A stretch of 64,000 nt of DNA from assembly GCA_946480785.1 (NCBI GenBank), contig CAMLLD010000021.1, forward strand, positions 1 through 64,000, in the 5' to 3' direction. Of the stretch, positions 26,192-36,871 are shown piece by piece. This stretch comes from an uncultured Blastocatellia bacterium. GTDB lineage: Bacteria > Acidobacteriota > Blastocatellia > Pyrinomonadales > Pyrinomonadaceae. The position numbers and the translations under genes were made by a program. The notes under the pieces are model-generated. The model had not been told where the DNA came from. It did not search any database and worked only from the letters and a program-made list of their open reading frames with translations. Position 1 is the stretch's first letter, and every line of letters starts with the position of its first letter.

Positions 26192-26794
26192 TCAAACTTC
26201 ACTCATCGCCACGACTTTCATGCGGCGAAGAATCTTTGCCAACTCAATCCGGCCCCGATTAATTCGGGACTTCACTGTTCCTTCGGGAATCTTTAACAGA
26301 TCGACAATCTCCTGGTAACTCAACTCCTCGATATCTCTCAGGATCACACAAGTGCGCAGATCCGGCGAGAGCTTGTCGATGCCCGCCTGAACCTGCGCAC
26401 CGAGTTCGCGACGTTCCATTTCCGTCTGCACCGAGTTCGTTCTCGTGTGCAGGTGATAACTGTGGTCGGCGAGATCGTCGGCCTGGTTATCATGTGGCGT
26501 GCGCTGGCGCTTGCGGTAGTCGTCGATGATCAGGTTTCGCGCCAGGCGCATCAACCAGTTCTGCAAATCGCCCTGCTTCGGGTCGTATTGATCTAAAGAG
26601 CGATAGACCCTGACGAAAACTTCCTGCGTCAGATCTTCTGCTGTGTCGGCTCGGGAGGTAAATCGGTAGGCGAGATTGTAGATGCGGCGGGAATAGGTTT
26701 GAACGATCTCTTCCCACGCCGCGCCGTCGCCCGCGCGACACCTGCGAACCAGCTCGGCTCCTTCGCTGACTGCCAAAGCTTTAACAGCCCCCAC
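26192..26794 (-). CDS. ECF RNA polymerase sigma factor (RpoE-like)
   Basis: 200 aa from a GTG at 26794. Region 2 is complete (RIYNLAYRFTSRADTAEDLTQEVFVRVYRSLDQYD then FQNWLMRLARNLIIDDYRKR) and region 4 ends LPEGTVKSRINRGRIELAKIL with a helix-turn-helix (SYQEIVDLLKIPEGTVKSRI). GTG 26794 has GGAG eight bases upstream; an in-frame TTG at 26851 lacks an SD and would coincide with the predicted transcription start. Partner of the anti-sigma gene at 25344. Confidence 0.93.
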   Translation of the reverse strand: MGAVKALAVSEGAELVRRCRAGDGAAWEEIVQTYSRRIYNLAYRFTSRADTAEDLTQEVFVRVYRSLDQYDPKQGDLQNWLMRLARNLIIDDYRKRQRTPHDNQADDLADHSYHLHTRTNSVQTEMERRELGAQVQAGIDKLSPDLRTCVILRDIEELSYQEIVDLLKIPEGTVKSRINRGRIELAKILRRMKVVAMSEV

Positions 26795-26858
26795 CGTATC
26801 TTCTCCAGGTACCTGTGCTTCGGAACTCGTCAAAGTGCGCGTCTTTGACAAGAGGCGT

Positions 26859-26885
26859 TTACGACACGCGCCAAATTAAAGTTCC
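26859..26885 (-). promoter_or_regulatory. ECF-type promoter upstream of the sigma gene (autoregulation)
   Basis: Minus strand GGAACTT (26879-26885), 14-base spacer, TCGTAA (26859-26864). GGAACTT is the classic group-IV sigma -35. Transcription would start near 26852. Confidence 0.5.
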
Positions 26886-26967
26886 CGGTCAGACTTTATC
26901 CCAAAAGTGCCTGTTCGAACAGCTTCAAGCGGCTAAGGCAGGGTCAGGTTGGGTTGAGCGCCTCCCT

Positions 26968-27024
26968 GGAGTGCGGTGCCTTAGCACCGCTTTGGCCAAA
27001 GCGCCGACAAGTCGGCGCACTCCA
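26968..27024. repeat. REP-like palindrome, 'GGAGTGCGG' family
   Basis: Outer arms TGGAGTGCG and CGCACTCCA enclose two small hairpins (GGTGCCTTAGCACC and CCGACAAGTCGG) and a central CGCTTTGGCCAAAGCG. Same family as 60325-60411. In the gap between divergent sigma and LPG-synthase-type genes. No gene is encoded here. Confidence 0.7.
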
Positions 27025-27082
27025 AGACGTTCTTGCTCAAGTCTCTCCGGTGTAGTAAGGTCTCGGGCCGACCCAACATGTT

Positions 27083-28144
27083 GTGGTTCTACTCGAAAGA
27101 GAGTTGAAAACCAAAGGCTACCGCAAATACATCGAGTTCGCCGCGCTCTGCCTGCTCGCCGCAGCACTGCTTTGGTTGTTTGGTCGCAACCTTAACTGGC
27201 GCGAGGTCGGCCACGCCTTGAGCACAGCCGATCCGATCCGGCTCACGCTGGCGATCTTTCTGATCTCGCTCCTGTATCTCGTCAGGGCTTTTCGTTGGGG
27301 CGCGCTGCTGAAGCCGCTCACGCCCGCGCGACTTGGGGATCTTTTTGTCGCTACCACGATCGGATTCAGCGCCGTCTTTCTCGTCGGCCGTGCGGGCGAA
27401 GTGGTCAGGCCCGTGGCTTTGCCGATGCGCGACCGCCGCGTGAACCCGAGCGCGGCCATCGTCACGATCTTCATCGAACGCATTTACGACTTCGTGGGCG
27501 TGACGCTCATGTTCGCGATCAACCTGCTCTGGTTTCGGCCGCCGGCTGCGCTCGCCGGTTACTTCGGCCGCGTGCGTGCTGTCGGTCTCGGGTTGCTGGC
27601 GGTGCTGTTTGTCGGTATCGGCTTTCTGATCTGGTTTCGCAAGAACTCCGCGCAGTTACTGGGCGCGCTCGAGCGCCTGTTTTCACGCTGGCATTTTTTA
27701 CCGCAGCGAGTCGCGCAACTCATCATCAGGTTGCTCGAACAACTGTCGGGCGGGTTGCGTGTTTTGGTTAACGCGGCGGAGTTAGCTGAGACCGCCGGTT
27801 GGACCGCGGCCCTTTGGCTCGGCGTGGCGTGCGCGAACCTGCTCGTGTTTCGCTCCTTTCATGTAGATCTCGGATTGTCTGACGCGATCTTCGTTTTGGG
27901 TTGGTCGATGGTCGGCTCGATCGTGCCGACACCGGGCGGCGCGGCCGGAGCATTTCACGCAGTCACAGCCGCGGGCCTGATGTTTCTCGGCGTGCAGAAA
28001 GACACGGCCGCGGCGCTCTCGATAGTTTTGCATCTCGTCGATTTTGGACCAGCGTTATTCTTCGGACTTTTCTATTTCATTCGCGGCGATTTAAGTATCT
28101 CTCGATTACGAACGATGATCTCGCCCGCAAACGCGGAGGGTTAA
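27083..28144 (+). CDS. Lysylphosphatidylglycerol synthase TM-region protein (UPF0104/flippase-like)
   Basis: 353 aa with about eight TM helices. The family signature is [13 protein letters not shown], then [18 protein letters not shown], then [12 protein letters not shown] and [24 protein letters not shown]. These match the membrane half of MprF and AglD-like proteins, which translocate or act on lipid-linked molecules. No soluble DUF2156 domain is attached; such a domain occurs at 7214 fused to a hydrolase. GTG at 27083; an in-frame TTG at 27104 is an alternative. Three bases after the stop the nrdR start follows. Confidence 0.88.
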   Translation: MVLLERELKTKGYRKYIEFAALCLLAAALLWLFGRNLNWREVGHALSTADPIRLTLAIFLISLLYLVRAFRWGALLKPLTPARLGDLFVATTIGFSAVFLVGRAGEVVRPVALPMRDRRVNPSAAIVTIFIERIYDFVGVTLMFAINLLWFRPPAALAGYFGRVRAVGLGLLAVLFVGIGFLIWFRKNSAQLLGALERLFSRWHFLPQRVAQLIIRLLEQLSGGLRVLVNAAELAETAGWTAALWLGVACANLLVFRSFHVDLGLSDAIFVLGWSMVGSIVPTPGGAAGAFHAVTAAGLMFLGVQKDTAAALSIVLHLVDFGPALFFGLFYFIRGDLSISRLRTMISPANAEG

Positions 28145-28146
28145 TT

Positions 28147-28626
28147 ATGAAATGTCCTTTCTGTGCTTACCTCGAAGATAAAGTGGTTGACTCGCGTGAG
28201 TCACGCGAAGGCGACGCCATTCGCCGGCGGCGCGAGTGTCTTCGCTGTGAACGGCGCTTCACGTCTTACGAGCGCATTGACGAGATACCTTACATGGTGG
28301 TGAAGAAAGACGGCCGCCGCGAGACTTTCGATCGCAACAAAGTCATGGCGGGCCTGTTGCGCGCTTGTGAAAAACGTCCGGTAGCGTCGGCAAAGCTCGA
28401 CAGCATCGTGAATGCAATCGAAAAATACGTGCAGGAGTCGCCCGAACGCGAACGTCCCACGAGTAAGATTGGCGAGATGATCATGCGGCGCTTGAAAGAG
28501 CTCGACAAGGTCGCCTATGTTCGCTTTGCTTCGGTTTATCTCGAGTTCGAAGATGTTTCGGAGTTTATGACGGAGCTCAAGCAGTTGGTGCGCACTCGCG
28601 CCAGCGGACCGACGAGTAGAAAGTGA
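28147..28626 (+). CDS. nrdR: Transcriptional repressor of ribonucleotide reductase genes
   Basis: 159 aa zinc-finger ATP-cone regulator sensing dATP/ATP and repressing nrd genes. Zinc ligands Cys3, Cys6, Cys31 and Cys34 (MKCPFC ... ECLRC), then the ATP-cone starting [20 protein letters not shown] and ending [19 protein letters not shown] at 28147 behind GGAGGG, overlapping tightly with the upstream gene's end. Confidence 0.96.
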   Translation: MKCPFCAYLEDKVVDSRESREGDAIRRRRECLRCERRFTSYERIDEIPYMVVKKDGRRETFDRNKVMAGLLRACEKRPVASAKLDSIVNAIEKYVQESPERERPTSKIGEMIMRRLKELDKVAYVRFASVYLEFEDVSEFMTELKQLVRTRASGPTSRK

Positions 28627-28634
28627 TTTGATAG

Positions 28635-29108
28635 ATGATCAAACCAGTGCGAGCAACGGGATTAGAACGACTCGAATTACAACGACTGCGCGATCGTGTC
28701 GGACGCCTTTACGTGGCGTTGGAAGAAGCGACCGAAGCCGAGAGCCCGATCGCTTCGGGTGCGTTTGCGCCGCCCGTAGATCTTTGCGAGACAGAGAAGA
28801 TGATCTCCGTTCGAGTCGAACTGCCCGGCGTCGCGCCGGATCAGATCAAGATCGGTTTGACAAACGACAAGTTGAGAATCTGGGGTGAGAAAAAGCGAAG
28901 ACCAGCCCGACGACGAATCATTTCGTATCTTTGCTCGGAACGCAGTTATGGCAAGTTCAACCGGGTGGTGCGCCTGCGTTGGACCATCTGCGTTCGCACA
29001 GCCACGGCGGAGTTGAAAGACGGCATGCTCCATATTTACCTGCCGAAGATTGAAGATCGCCGGGGCAATGAAGTCATCGTTGCAGTCAAAGACGCGAGTA
29101 CGGAGTAG
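28635..29108 (+). CDS. Hsp20/alpha-crystallin family small heat-shock protein
   Basis: 157 aa ATP-independent holdase. The alpha-crystallin domain spans about 45-150: PPVDLCETEKMISVRVELPGV, DKLRIWGEKKRR, SYGKFNRVVRLRW, TATAELKDGMLHIYLPK. The usual C-terminal I-x-I anchor appears only weakly as VIVAV. Sits between nrdR and lon, 11 bases before lon, so chaperone and protease are probably co-expressed. Confidence 0.93.
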   Translation: MIKPVRATGLERLELQRLRDRVGRLYVALEEATEAESPIASGAFAPPVDLCETEKMISVRVELPGVAPDQIKIGLTNDKLRIWGEKKRRPARRRIISYLCSERSYGKFNRVVRLRWTICVRTATAELKDGMLHIYLPKIEDRRGNEVIVAVKDASTE

Positions 29109-29119
29109 GGAAGAGGAAA

Positions 29120-31570
<2,451 letters not shown>

Positions 31571-31658
31571 ACGTGGATCGCTGGCGCGAAAATGTGGTAC
31601 AACCCCGCTGGCGCTCGCGGAATCTGAGTTGAGCCCAATCAACAATTAAGGAGTTTTG

Positions 31659-32255
31659 ATGAGTTCTACAAGACGCAGCTACGTTACCGTTCTTTTTGCG
31701 CTTTTCGCTTTCGTTCTCGTCTCGTCAATCACCGCCGTTGCCCAACAAACCGACGTCAAAATCAAAAACTTTGGCCAAATGGATGACCGCTTTTACCGCG
31801 GCGCCCAACCTAAAGAAGAGGACTACAAACAGCTAGCTGCGATCGGTATTAAAACCATCATCGATCTCCGTGAGGATCCGACCGACTACGAAAAGCGCGA
31901 CGCCGAAGCGGCGGGAATTCGCTACGTCAATTTGCCGATGAGTGACAAGGATTATCCGCCGGCAGCGACGATCGATCAGTTCCTGAAACTCGTCGACGAT
32001 CCCTCAACCGGGAAGTTCTTCGTACACTGCGCCGGGGGCCGTCATCGCACGGGTGTCATGGGCGCGGTTTACCGGTTCAATCATTACGGCTGGAACTTCG
32101 ATCAGGTCTACGCCGAGATGAAGAAGTATGATTTCTACACCCGCTGGGGCCATGGCGAAATGAAGAAGTTTGTTGAAGATTACGCCACTAGCTTCAGTAA
32201 CCGCACGGCGAGCGCCGCAGCCGCCAGTGTTACCACCACCGTCAACCAGAAGTAA
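31659..32255 (+). CDS. Exported dual-specificity/tyrosine phosphatase-like protein
   Basis: 198 aa. Signal peptide (MSSTRRSYVTVLFALFAFVLVSSITAVAQ) then a DSP-like domain: NFGQMDDRFYRGAQPKEEDY, IKTIIDLREDP, and the P-loop HCAGGRHRTGVMG with Cys near residue 124 and Arg six residues later. Catalytic residues are intact. Being periplasmic, it is unlikely to act on cytosolic phosphoproteins; phosphoinositide-like or inositol phosphate substrates are possible. ATG 31659 follows AAGGAG. Terminator directly behind. Confidence 0.9.
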   Translation: MSSTRRSYVTVLFALFAFVLVSSITAVAQQTDVKIKNFGQMDDRFYRGAQPKEEDYKQLAAIGIKTIIDLREDPTDYEKRDAEAAGIRYVNLPMSDKDYPPAATIDQFLKLVDDPSTGKFFVHCAGGRHRTGVMGAVYRFNHYGWNFDQVYAEMKKYDFYTRWGHGEMKKFVEDYATSFSNRTASAAAASVTTTVNQK

Positions 32256-32275
32256 GGTCGTTTCAATTTCAGTTC

Positions 32276-32310
32276 GTAAGGGTGGCCCGCTGTGACCACC
32301 CTTACTTTTT
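32276..32310 (+). terminator. Rho-independent terminator
   Basis: Ten-base perfect arms GTAAGGGTGG (32276-32285) and CCACCCTTAC (32296-32305) with TTTTT. It touches the stop codon of the convergent DUF4956 gene. Confidence 0.85.
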
Positions 32311-33223
32311 ACTGATAAAGATAGGAGTAGCTCTTCTTCTGATCCCACTCGAGGCCTTCGACGTTCCTGCCATCAAGATCCAAAATGTCGGCACTCAGCT
32401 CGTCAGTGCTCACCGTCGGACTCACGTCAACTGAATAAACGATCGTTCCCGGCGACTCCTGCGAAGACTCGCGATCGATCGCCCGCAGCTCCTTATCGAA
32501 ACCGTGCTTGCGAAACACGTCGCGCAACGTTCGCTGCGTCGAAACAACATTCCGCGTCGTGACTTTCAACTCCATCGAACGAAACACCTGCTCCGGCTCG
32601 CGCCACTCCAGAATCCAAAGCACGATGAACGAAAACAGCGCCAACACAAACGCGAGATCCCAACGACCAACGCCCGAAGCGAGTCCGAGCGCGAGACTAA
32701 TCAGCAACACCGTGATCTCTTTCGGATCGCGAATGTTCGTGCGGAAGCGAACGAGCGAGACCGCCGCGAAGATGCCGAACGCGCGCGCCGCGTTATCGCC
32801 GACGATGATCATCAGCGCCGCCGCTACGATTGCGAGCAGAATCTGCGTTTGGGCCACGTAAGGATTGCGCTTGATCGCGAGGATGCGCCGCCGCGGACGA
32901 TAAGCGAGTGCTGCGCCGAGCAGTGTTGCCAGCAGCAGGCGCAACCCGATGCGGGCCATCGTCTGAATCCAACGCTCGCCGCGCACATACGTGTCGCTCG
33001 ATCGCGTGCCCATGATCCGGTCGAGAAAGGTCTCGTTCTCGGCCGGCGTGGGCGTCGGCCGCAAGCCCGGCTCGCGTTCGACCTCACCGGGCTGTTGTAC
33101 CTGCGTGTACTCCGGCGTCGTGTTTCGTCCACCGATGAAATACACGGCGAGCGCGCTGACGAGCAGCACACCGACAAAGACAACAACTAGCGTAACGATC
33201 TCGCGCTTTCGGTTCTGCTTCAT
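32309..33223 (-). CDS. DUF4956 family membrane protein
   Basis: 304 aa. One N-terminal TM, a Pro/Glu-rich stretch, then three or four TM helices with the DUF4956 core AFGIFAAVSLVRFRTNIRDPKEITVLLISLALGLASGVGRW, and a soluble C-terminal domain (STQRTLRDVFRKHGFDKEL...). DUF4956 genes often accompany VTC-type polyphosphate polymerases and CotH kinases. Here the upstream genes on the same strand are a kinase-fold protein (11-base gap) and ppk1, supporting a polyphosphate-linked role (inference). Confidence 0.9.
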   Translation of the reverse strand: MKQNRKREIVTLVVVFVGVLLVSALAVYFIGGRNTTPEYTQVQQPGEVEREPGLRPTPTPAENETFLDRIMGTRSSDTYVRGERWIQTMARIGLRLLLATLLGAALAYRPRRRILAIKRNPYVAQTQILLAIVAAALMIIVGDNAARAFGIFAAVSLVRFRTNIRDPKEITVLLISLALGLASGVGRWDLAFVLALFSFIVLWILEWREPEQVFRSMELKVTTRNVVSTQRTLRDVFRKHGFDKELRAIDRESSQESPGTIVYSVDVSPTVSTDELSADILDLDGRNVEGLEWDQKKSYSYLYQ

Positions 33224-33234
33224 CGTTGCCCGGC

Positions 33235-34212
33235 CTAGTTGTTACCGATCTGAATATTCGGCCGCAGACTCAGCAGTTCGTTCGTTCGCGACCGGACCTC
33301 GCGCGTCAACAGATCTATTTGATCGGGACTATAGTTCGCGGCGCGAAACGCATCGCGCAATTGCTGATCGCTGAGTTGAGCGAGCCACGAACCGAGCCAA
33401 ACAGCATCGTCGACCGTGATGTTGTTCATCAGCCCGCGATTCTTGCCGCCGAAGTGCAACTTAACGCGATTGCCTTTCACTTTCTCGAGAAAGTCAGACT
33501 TCGCGTAACTCTGCGGGTTGTTGCGGTCGCGCGTGAAGCGCCACAGCAACGGCGTCGTGCTCGCATGACCAAACGTCGCGCCGAGATCGCTGATGACGTA
33601 ATAGAGTTTGGGATCGCCATTGCCGCGCGTCTGAATCAGCACGTTGTTTGTGTCTTTGAGGTCCCAGTTATTGATCAAGGCCATCATGACCTTCAGGCCC
33701 TGGTATTCCGGCGTTCTGAGAAACGGATTGTCTTTCCACTTCCATTCGCCGGCACGCTTCCAATTTTCCGGGCGCGCTTCGAAGCGAACGTTGGTAAACG
33801 TGCCTTTGCCGGGAATCGTGACCCGCGGCACGAGGTAGTTGATCTCCGTGAAGTAACCGATACCCCACAACAGTCTCACGGCCGACGTTTCTGATTGCGC
33901 TTCCTTGCCGATCTTCGCGACCCATTCACGACCGGAGCCGTCACGCACGCGATACTTCTTCGAGTAGCCGCCCTTTTCTTCTTTCAGAAACGTAATCCTG
34001 CGGAGGTCAGGCCGCAGGCTCGCGCCGCCTGGACCAAGAAACAGATCGCGCGACCCGATGTCGGTCGGCTTGCGCCACAGTATCGGCGTGCCGGTGGGAA
34101 TCTCTTTCTTCTTTTTAGATTTGGCAAAACCCGTTTGACCCGTTGGGGTCGCCGGGATCAATAGCGCGACCACGATGAGTATCGCGACGCGAACTCTCTT
34201 CATTCGATTCAT
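33235..34212 (-). CDS. Exported protein with a kinase-like catalytic core, unknown substrate
   Basis: 325 aa with a signal peptide (MKRVRVAILIVVALLIPATPTG). I read a protein/lipid-kinase-like core: beta-3 Lys100 in REWVAKIGK, helix-C Glu108 in QSETSA, a catalytic loop WDLKDTNNVLI (Asp184 with Asn189/190), and a metal-binding Asp209 in YYVISDLGATFG. The order and spacing resemble atypical kinases such as HipA or FAM20/CotH-type. The C-terminal part is helical (VWLGSWLAQLSDQQLRDAF). Not a named family that I recognise. Second gene of the ppk1-kinase-DUF4956 run; ppk1 ends 27 bases upstream. Confidence 0.75.
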   Translation of the reverse strand: MNRMKRVRVAILIVVALLIPATPTGQTGFAKSKKKKEIPTGTPILWRKPTDIGSRDLFLGPGGASLRPDLRRITFLKEEKGGYSKKYRVRDGSGREWVAKIGKEAQSETSAVRLLWGIGYFTEINYLVPRVTIPGKGTFTNVRFEARPENWKRAGEWKWKDNPFLRTPEYQGLKVMMALINNWDLKDTNNVLIQTRGNGDPKLYYVISDLGATFGHASTTPLLWRFTRDRNNPQSYAKSDFLEKVKGNRVKLHFGGKNRGLMNNITVDDAVWLGSWLAQLSDQQLRDAFRAANYSPDQIDLLTREVRSRTNELLSLRPNIQIGNN

Positions 34213-34239
34213 TGTTAAACTCCGGTGCGTAAGTAACGG

Positions 34240-36363
34240 TTAATCGCCGCCGGGGCTGCCCATAAAATAATCCTGACTGTTGAAGGGTTCAGAGCGGGTC
34301 GCAACAGGGGTGTAACTTCCGTCGGGTTGGAGTTCGCGAGCTTTGGTGTTGTCGGAGAGATAAGCGTCGAGCAAGACGTCGCGCAGAAAACGCTTCGCTT
34401 CCGGATCGCAAACGGGAGCGATGACTTCGATGCGATGTTTGAGATTACGCGTCATCCAGTCGGCGCTACCGATGTAGACCTCTTCATTGCCGCCGTTTGC
34501 AAACCAGAAGACACGGCTGTGCTCGAGGAAACGACCGACGATGTTGCGCACGCGAATGTTCTCTGACAGTCCGGGAATGCCCGGGCGCAGAATGCAGATG
34601 CCGCGCACGATCAGATCGACTTCCACGCCCGCGCGCGAGACTTCATAAAGCTTCTCGATTATCTGGAGGTCTGCAAGACGATTGAACTTCGCGATGATAC
34701 GCGCCGGGCGGCCCATCCGTTTGTGCTCGATCTCGCGATCGAGAAGCGCGTTGAACTTTTCGCGCATCTCCACGGGCGCAACCATCAGCTTGCGGTAATG
34801 ATGCTGTTCGGAGAAGCCCGTCAGATAGTTGAATAGTTCCGTCGCGTCGCGGCCGATTTCGTCGTCAATAGTGAACAGCCCGAGGTCCGTATAAGTGCAT
34901 GAAGTCGTCGGATTGTAGTTGCCTGAAGCGATGTGAACGTAGCGCTTGAGCACGTCGCCTTCGCGCCGTACGACGAGCGTGAGTTTGCCGTGAGTCTTCA
35001 GACCGAGAATTCCGTAAACGACGTGAACGCCGGCTTCGTCGAGCTTTTGCGCCCACTCGATATTGTGCTCTTCGTCGAAGCGCGCTTTGAGTTCGATCAA
35101 TGCCGTGACCTGTTTTCCCTGCTCGGCGGCACGAATCAGCGCCGGCGGAATCGGCGAATCAGGACCGGTGCGGTAGAGACAGATCTTGATCGCGACAACG
35201 TCTTCATCATCGACTGCCTGGTTGATAAATTCGGTGACACACTCGTACGAATCGTATGGATGATGCAGCAGTCGATCGCGCTCTTTGATCGCGTCGAAGA
35301 TGCACTTGTGCTGCGTGAACCACGCCGGAACCTGCGGCTTGAACGGCGCATCTTTCAAGTCAGGACGGTCGAAATCGTAAAGCGACATCAAGTCCTGAAT
35401 GTTGAGTGGACCGTCGAATTTATAAACGTCGTCCTGATCGAGACCGAGTGATGAAGCGAGATACTCGATCATCTCGTCGGGCATGTCGGCCGACACTTCG
35501 AGCCGCACGGGCGTGCCGAAGCGACGCCGGCGCAGTTCTTCCTGAATCACATTCAACAGATCCTGCGCTTCTTCTTCGCGAATCTCGATGTCGGCGTCGC
35601 GCGTTACGCGAAAGCGATAACACGGTCCGGGCTCCATTTCCGGAAAGAGCGCGCGGATGTTGGCTTCAATGATCTCTTCGATTAGTACAAAGCGCGTGTT
35701 CGAACCACCGATAGGAACGAGTCGCGGCAGGATCGACGGCACCTTGATACGCACAAATTGACGATCGATCAGTTTTCGCGAACTGATCAGTTTCATGTTC
35801 TGCGGCGGATTGACCATCAAGCCGAGATTGAGACTGAGCGGCGAGATATAGGGAAACGGGTGACTCGGATCTACCGCCAACGGCGTCAGCACCGGAAACA
35901 CCTTTTCCATGAAGTAATGTTCGAGTCTTTCCTTTTCGTGGCGCGAAAGGGAGTCGTAGCTGACTACGGAGATTCCGGTCGCCGCTAGGGCCGGCAGGAC
36001 ATCCTCGCGCAGGCATCTCGCCTGTTCGCTGATAAGCGCCAACACCCGCTCGCGTGATTGCGCCAGTTGTTGCGCAGGTGTGAGCCCGTCAGGCGAAACT
36101 TCGACCTGGTGCTCCATCTCTTCCTTCAACCCCGACACGCGAATCATGAAAAATTCGTCGAGGTTGGACGAGAAGATCGAGAGGAACTTCAGCCTTTCGA
36201 GCAGCGGATTGCTCTCCTCGAGCGCCTCCCCCAGTACGCGGCCGTGAAATTCCAGCAGGCTGAGCTCACGATTAAAAAAGAGTTCTGATCGCGATTGGCG
36301 TGGCAGCTCAATCGATTTTGGATATTCCTGAACTGTTTCTTCTCTCTTAAAGACTGTTGACAT
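34240..36363 (-). CDS. ppk1: Polyphosphate kinase 1
   Basis: 707 aa, full length. Makes inorganic polyphosphate from ATP through a phosphohistidine. N-terminal FFNRELSLLEFHGRVLGEA, head domain, then the PLD-like C1/C2 domains: LKTHGKLTLVVRRE holds the phosphorylated His, HIASGNYNPTTSCTYTDLGLFT follows, and the second conserved His lies in RNIVGRFLEHSRVFWFANGG. ATG at 36363. First gene of a minus-strand run with the secreted kinase-like protein and DUF4956. Confidence 0.97.
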   Translation of the reverse strand: MSTVFKREETVQEYPKSIELPRQSRSELFFNRELSLLEFHGRVLGEALEESNPLLERLKFLSIFSSNLDEFFMIRVSGLKEEMEHQVEVSPDGLTPAQQLAQSRERVLALISEQARCLREDVLPALAATGISVVSYDSLSRHEKERLEHYFMEKVFPVLTPLAVDPSHPFPYISPLSLNLGLMVNPPQNMKLISSRKLIDRQFVRIKVPSILPRLVPIGGSNTRFVLIEEIIEANIRALFPEMEPGPCYRFRVTRDADIEIREEEAQDLLNVIQEELRRRRFGTPVRLEVSADMPDEMIEYLASSLGLDQDDVYKFDGPLNIQDLMSLYDFDRPDLKDAPFKPQVPAWFTQHKCIFDAIKERDRLLHHPYDSYECVTEFINQAVDDEDVVAIKICLYRTGPDSPIPPALIRAAEQGKQVTALIELKARFDEEHNIEWAQKLDEAGVHVVYGILGLKTHGKLTLVVRREGDVLKRYVHIASGNYNPTTSCTYTDLGLFTIDDEIGRDATELFNYLTGFSEQHHYRKLMVAPVEMREKFNALLDREIEHKRMGRPARIIAKFNRLADLQIIEKLYEVSRAGVEVDLIVRGICILRPGIPGLSENIRVRNIVGRFLEHSRVFWFANGGNEEVYIGSADWMTRNLKHRIEVIAPVCDPEAKRFLRDVLLDAYLSDNTKARELQPDGSYTPVATRSEPFNSQDYFMGSPGGD

Positions 36364-36871
36364 AGTTTATTGTTCAAAGGCTTCGGCAAGCTTTATACCA
36401 ATCGCTGGTTACGAGGGTCGAAGGCCGATAATAGTTGCTCTTTTCCGAAGTTAACCGTTTTGTTACGAAATAGACGCGGGTGCTTCTGTACGGAATTCGT
36501 GCTCGGTGAGTGGCGGCAGCTTTTGCAACGCGGAGGCGGGTCGAGGCGTTAAGCCAATGCGCGTTTTCGATCATCGCAGGCGCAACCTTCGGCGACGCGC
36601 GCAGCATCACTACCGGGACGAATCCTTGGCCGTGTATTTGGTGGAAAAATTTACGAATTAAACGTCTGTTTCAGATCGGGTGTTTGTTTGACACCCAAAA
36701 AAATCGTGTGGTAACCTCCAGTGCGAGTTTGGCTCCCGAAGGGTAGACCAGCAGTTCCAAATCATAGAGGAGTCAAAACATACCCGCGATAAGACGTGAA
36801 TTGCCGATGTGACTTTCCTCAAGTTAGTCGCAGAAGGATTCGCATCACCTTTGAAGGAGTAGGACGATTTG
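36364..36871. other. 508-base intergenic region between divergent ppk1 and transglycosylase genes
   Basis: No gene seen. It holds the ppk1 leader, a hairpin GGGTGT/ACACCC around 36678-36696, and a sigma-70 promoter for the rightward gene. I looked for c-di-AMP and c-di-GMP riboswitch cores here, given the wall hydrolase downstream, and found no convincing match. Confidence 0.6.
36688..36717 (+). promoter_or_regulatory. Sigma-70 promoter of the SLT-LysM gene
   Basis: Perfect TTGACA at 36688-36693, 18-base spacer, TAACCT at 36712-36717, giving a leader of roughly 148 bases. Confidence 0.6.

Noticed and set aside
36678..36700. Hairpin GGGTGT/ACACCC followed by A-run as a terminator
   Set aside because: The A-run is on the plus strand, and on the minus strand the T-run precedes rather than follows the hairpin; it overlaps the promoter -35.
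36364..36871. Possible riboswitch ahead of the SLT-LysM gene
   Set aside because: No c-di-AMP or c-di-GMP riboswitch core could be traced; only a promoter and a simple hairpin are visible.
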